Of a stretch of 64,000 nucleotides of DNA, positions 60,830 through 64,000 are shown piece by piece. Position 1 is the stretch's first letter. Every line of letters begins with the position of its first letter. The stretch comes from Neckera pumila (lineage: Eukaryota > Streptophyta > Bryopsida > Hypnales > Neckeraceae): positions 18,756,975-18,820,974 of the forward strand of contig OZ018409.1 of NCBI GenBank assembly GCA_963969595.1, given 5' to 3'. Both the position numbers and the translations under genes were made by a program. A model generated the notes under the pieces. The model was not told the DNA's origin. It was given only the letters and a program-made list of their open reading frames with translations, and made no database searches.

Positions 60830-62571
60830 CACGAAAATTCTAGCTTTATTATAAATCAAGTTTTATATTCTCTCAATTTGAATATTCTGAGTTTAGATAA
60901 AAAAAACATAGCCTCATGCTTTTAATAGATGAAGGCATCTATAAATTTTAATTCATAATTATGTAAGTAATAACTATATATTATAAATTTATAATTTTTA
61001 TAATTTTATAAGTCATAATTTTTTCATAATTTTTGGTAAAGATTTGAACTTATTATAGTATTTTGTAGTACTCACAAAGAAATTCACGTCATTTACAAAA
61101 ATTAGTTAAAAGATCATTTGTATCAATTATTTGTTTCAAAATAAAGATCACCATTGTGGATATCTATTTCACTAAAATTAGTAAGAAAAATTTAATGACT
61201 CTATAGTAAAAGGTAGAAAATTTGTTACTATTAGTTATATTCAATTTTAAGATTTTTTCAAAAATTCAATATGGAATGAAAACCAGATTTTATAAGCTAT
61301 ACCTTTTTATGGGTTTAAATTTAAAAGAAACTGTTGAATTTTTATAGTATAAATTTTTAGAAAAAAATCCAAAAATTCAAAGCACTCTAGAAAGTGACCC
61401 ATTTTTACTCCATTTTCTTCAACTAAGACCCATATCAAACCCAAAAATAATCCAAAATAAACTTCAAGATCTAATAAGACCACCAAATCCCTTTGCATAA
61501 AAAAGGGATGGAAATCATAAATTCTTCATTGTTAAATGAACTGGCAAAATCATCAAAGTACCACATAATGGTGCCAATATTGTTCCTAGGTCAATCCCTA
61601 TACAGATCATCATCCGTTTGCCTTGGTGCTATAGTGAATGTTGTTGTTTTGCATACATAGAAGTTCATGTACTTTATAAAATGTCAGATTGGGATGAGAA
61701 TTTTTTTCACTTACAAGGATCATAGTAGTTGTGCCAAAATTAAAGTTTTATCTTTTATAATCCATATTTGGGGCTCTCAATGAGTCTTTGTGTTGCAATT
61801 AATTTTCACTTTTTTCCTCCATAATATAAATGTCATGATCTTATACAATACAACATGCCTTCACATGCACAAAAATTGCTCATTCAAACCAAGAAAAATT
61901 CATGAATGCAACTCCCCTCTTCCATATTCACGAATATATTTTATAAGGAAAGTAGGAAATTACTAAGGTTTGTCCTTTATTGTGTGCCAAATTGTGTGAA
62001 CTTGTATATAGTTGGACTTGTATATAGCTATTGTGGGAACTTGTATACAACTATTATATGTAAGCTAAATAAATGGAAAATAAAAATATTGTTAGAGTGA
62101 TGTGTTTCCAATACGGAATGGCATTTGGTTTACTTGCTTCATTTCCAAGCAAGTTTTTACTTCTCAAGTAATGAATTTACTATTTAGCCAATGAAAATAA
62201 AGTTTGCAATAAAAGTAGATGTTATCTTTTTATAATTTTTTTTTACATTAAATAAAATCATTCACTAAAAAACACTTTAAATGCAATTTTGCTTTTAGGA
62301 CTTTCAAGTACCCCAAATGATAACAAATGTAGAGATCACCTTTTGAAAGAGAATACATTTTTATAATAATCTTATGCCTCTAATTTAAAAGAATCTTTAA
62401 CTATAAAAATTTTGGTCTTCTACTTGGGTGCATAAAAGGCTTTAATGCATATATAAAAAAACACTTGTCCATCATTTGGCTAACGGAACCTTATCTCCAT
62501 CAAAATTTTAAGAATAATTTTTTTTTATTTATTTATCTAAAAATAAAAAATTATATGTATATACATATTTT

Positions 62572-62603
<32 letters not shown>

Positions 62604-63728
62604 TGAAGAATTTCTTTTATAAATTTTGGAAAAAATTCTTAGGCCAATTTTTTTGAGAATAGTGTGAGCCCCTAAATTGTCACTTTGGACTCATAATTTA
62701 CTTTTTCTTTTTTGTACCTCATTAAAATGTTTTATAGACAAAAATCCTAAAAAGAATGTAAGATTGAAATTAGTAAAATACTAACCAATATAGTATCTTG
62801 CCCCCAGAAGTCGGGAATGCCTAAAATGCTCCAATCTGTTGTTTTTAGATGAATTAAGTGTTCTAAAGAGAGCATAGATCTAGGATGCGGGATCAATAGC
62901 AAACTACTCTTCCCAAACTACAACCAAGCTCCAAAATTACCGTGCATGTGTCAAAACTTGGCTAAAATTGAAGTTAAAAACGCTTGAGACAAATGAAGTA
63001 AGAGTTATTGATCCTTCTCAAAAAAAAAGAGAAAGTGTGAACATATACCCCTTCAATGGAAATATAATTTTGTTTCCAATATGGGGCTCAAATAAAAAGT
63101 TATGCTGTCCTAAATTTTTTTAGTAGTTTGGACAATTTGGACATCTTTTGGGCATCTTTTGTAGAAACACTCATCAATTTTTGAAATTTGGCATGCATGT
63201 AACTATTACAATTTGGCATAAAATTGTCTAAAAAAAAAAAAATTTAATTTTCAAACCACATTCTAAGAGGAGTTAAACTCTAAGAAAAAAATGCTTTCTT
63301 CTATCTTCAGGCCTTATAATTTTGCATTTTGTGAATTCAAAGTTCTTTCAATTTTTCCGCATATTCCAAATGTCTATTTCTAATTTTTCACTATTTGAAA
63401 CTCAAATAAAAAATTTCCTCATTGCTCAAGAAATCATCAAAAATTGACTAGTGAATTATCAAATTCACTTAACCTCTTTACATTGCACAATAAGCTAGAC
63501 TCTATATGTGCTTTTGAAATTTTTCATGAGTGAATCTAACATCATATACTTATGAATGGTGGAATTCTACACTTTTGTATAGAGCAAAATTTTTATTCCA
63601 AGGGCTCAAAGTTTGTTGACGCTGTTTTGCAAAAATATAATTTTTTCTTCTTCTTACTTTAAGCATTATAATCTTTAAATTTTCATTGTAAATGGCCTAA
63701 ATTTTTTTTGACACACTAACTTACTTGC
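60830..63728. other. 2.9 kb AT-rich, no gene
   Basis: Apart from the CTTT microsatellite nothing is recognised. Confidence 0.5.
62570..62604. repeat. (CTTT)n microsatellite
   Basis: Nine or so TTTC/CTTT units on the plus strand. Confidence 0.95.
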
Positions 63729-64000
63729 TTAACTCCTAAAGGAGCGAACGACGTTCTTTTGGCAACATAGCGATTTTGTGCAGCTCTCTACGAATAGAAG
63801 TTTTATTTTCTTTCTTTAAAATTTCATACAACATTTGTCCAAGGAATAGCTTTAACTCCTGAAGGCCCAAGGCCATTTTTTTGCCAAAAATCATTCAAAA
63901 GTGCCTTTTCTATAGCAAAGAGCAAAAAAAATTTTAAATGTGTTTTTTGCATATCTAACCATAGGATCTTGTACTACACTAGTGTAAGAATGTATGGAAG
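63729..64000 (-). mobile_element. TTAA element, subfamily A, interrupted and cut by the window edge
   Basis: TTAACTCCTAAAGG at 63729 followed by the subfamily A end block (GGCAACATAGCGATTTTG). At 63852 it is interrupted at its AGCTTTAA site by a subfamily B element. Confidence 0.75.
63852..64000 (+). mobile_element. TTAA element, subfamily B, nested; runs off the window
   Basis: TTAACTCCTGAAGGCCC at 63852, then B sequence with the subterminal motif CTAACCATAGGATCTTGTAC near 63956. Confidence 0.75.

Noticed and set aside
1..64000. tRNA, rRNA or CRISPR features
   Set aside because: I saw no T-loop/acceptor pairs, rRNA cores, or evenly spaced short direct repeats with unique spacers.

Overview
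ORGANISM. The window looks like nuclear DNA of a land plant. It is mostly AT-rich, repeat-dominated sequence, and it holds one confidently recognisable host gene: an 11-exon prolyl oligopeptidase whose reconstructed protein follows the plant branch of the family, with ten short GT-AG introns of 115-226 bp. Short introns and heavy small-repeat load would suit a bryophyte or other seed-free lineage, but nothing here proves that. I see no rRNA, tRNA, CRISPR or organellar gene set. LAYOUT. 1-3990: AT-rich repeats. 3990-11300: a GC-richer island with the prolyl oligopeptidase gene on the minus strand (CDS 9322 down to 5438) and unassigned flanks. 11300-57000: repeat territory with no intact gene. 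57000-59240: a second GC-richer stretch without a recognised gene. 59240-64000: repeats again. MAIN FINDING. By my count 21 elements or partial elements, plus three unpaired ends and together about a quarter of the window, carry the same termini: TTAA followed by CCCCTAAAGG (or a close variant) on one side and CCTTTAGGGG followed by TTAA on the other. They are about 0.5-0.97 kb long and encode no protein. They fall into subfamilies that differ inside but share a subterminal motif near TAACCGTAGGATCTTGTAGT. TTAA duplication plus a C-rich terminus is the signature of the piggyBac superfamily. The window also holds a decayed piggyBac transposase (about 21218-22475) with recognisable second and third catalytic Asp blocks and the C-terminal Cys-rich block. 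The simplest reading is a plant genome colonised by piggyBac-type MITEs. Independent support for TTAA targeting: two elements interrupt other elements at the same internal TTAA (53749 and 63852), two abut head to head through one shared TTAA (36390), and another pair abuts through TTAATTAATTAA (41827). Two copies (15217-15968, 25972-26716) have become near-perfect palindromes of one half-element. OTHER REPEATS. A 253-254 bp TIR family (three copies); a 0.27-0.45 kb CATTAG-ended family in which three of five copies carry a different A/T microsatellite inside; a 1.1 kb palindrome with a 24-G run in one arm; two CACTACAAGAG-ended hairpins, one nested in a TTAA element; a 5'-truncated retroposed mRNA tail with poly(A) and a 12-bp target duplication (56956-57081); and tandem arrays of 306 bp x2 and about 218 bp x4. 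HOW IT FITS TOGETHER. The prolyl oligopeptidase is the only predicted functional protein. Everything else recognisable is mobile DNA. The transposase copy here is broken, so recent movement of the TTAA elements would need a transposase encoded elsewhere. All repeat boundaries and family assignments come from reading by eye, not from alignment software.
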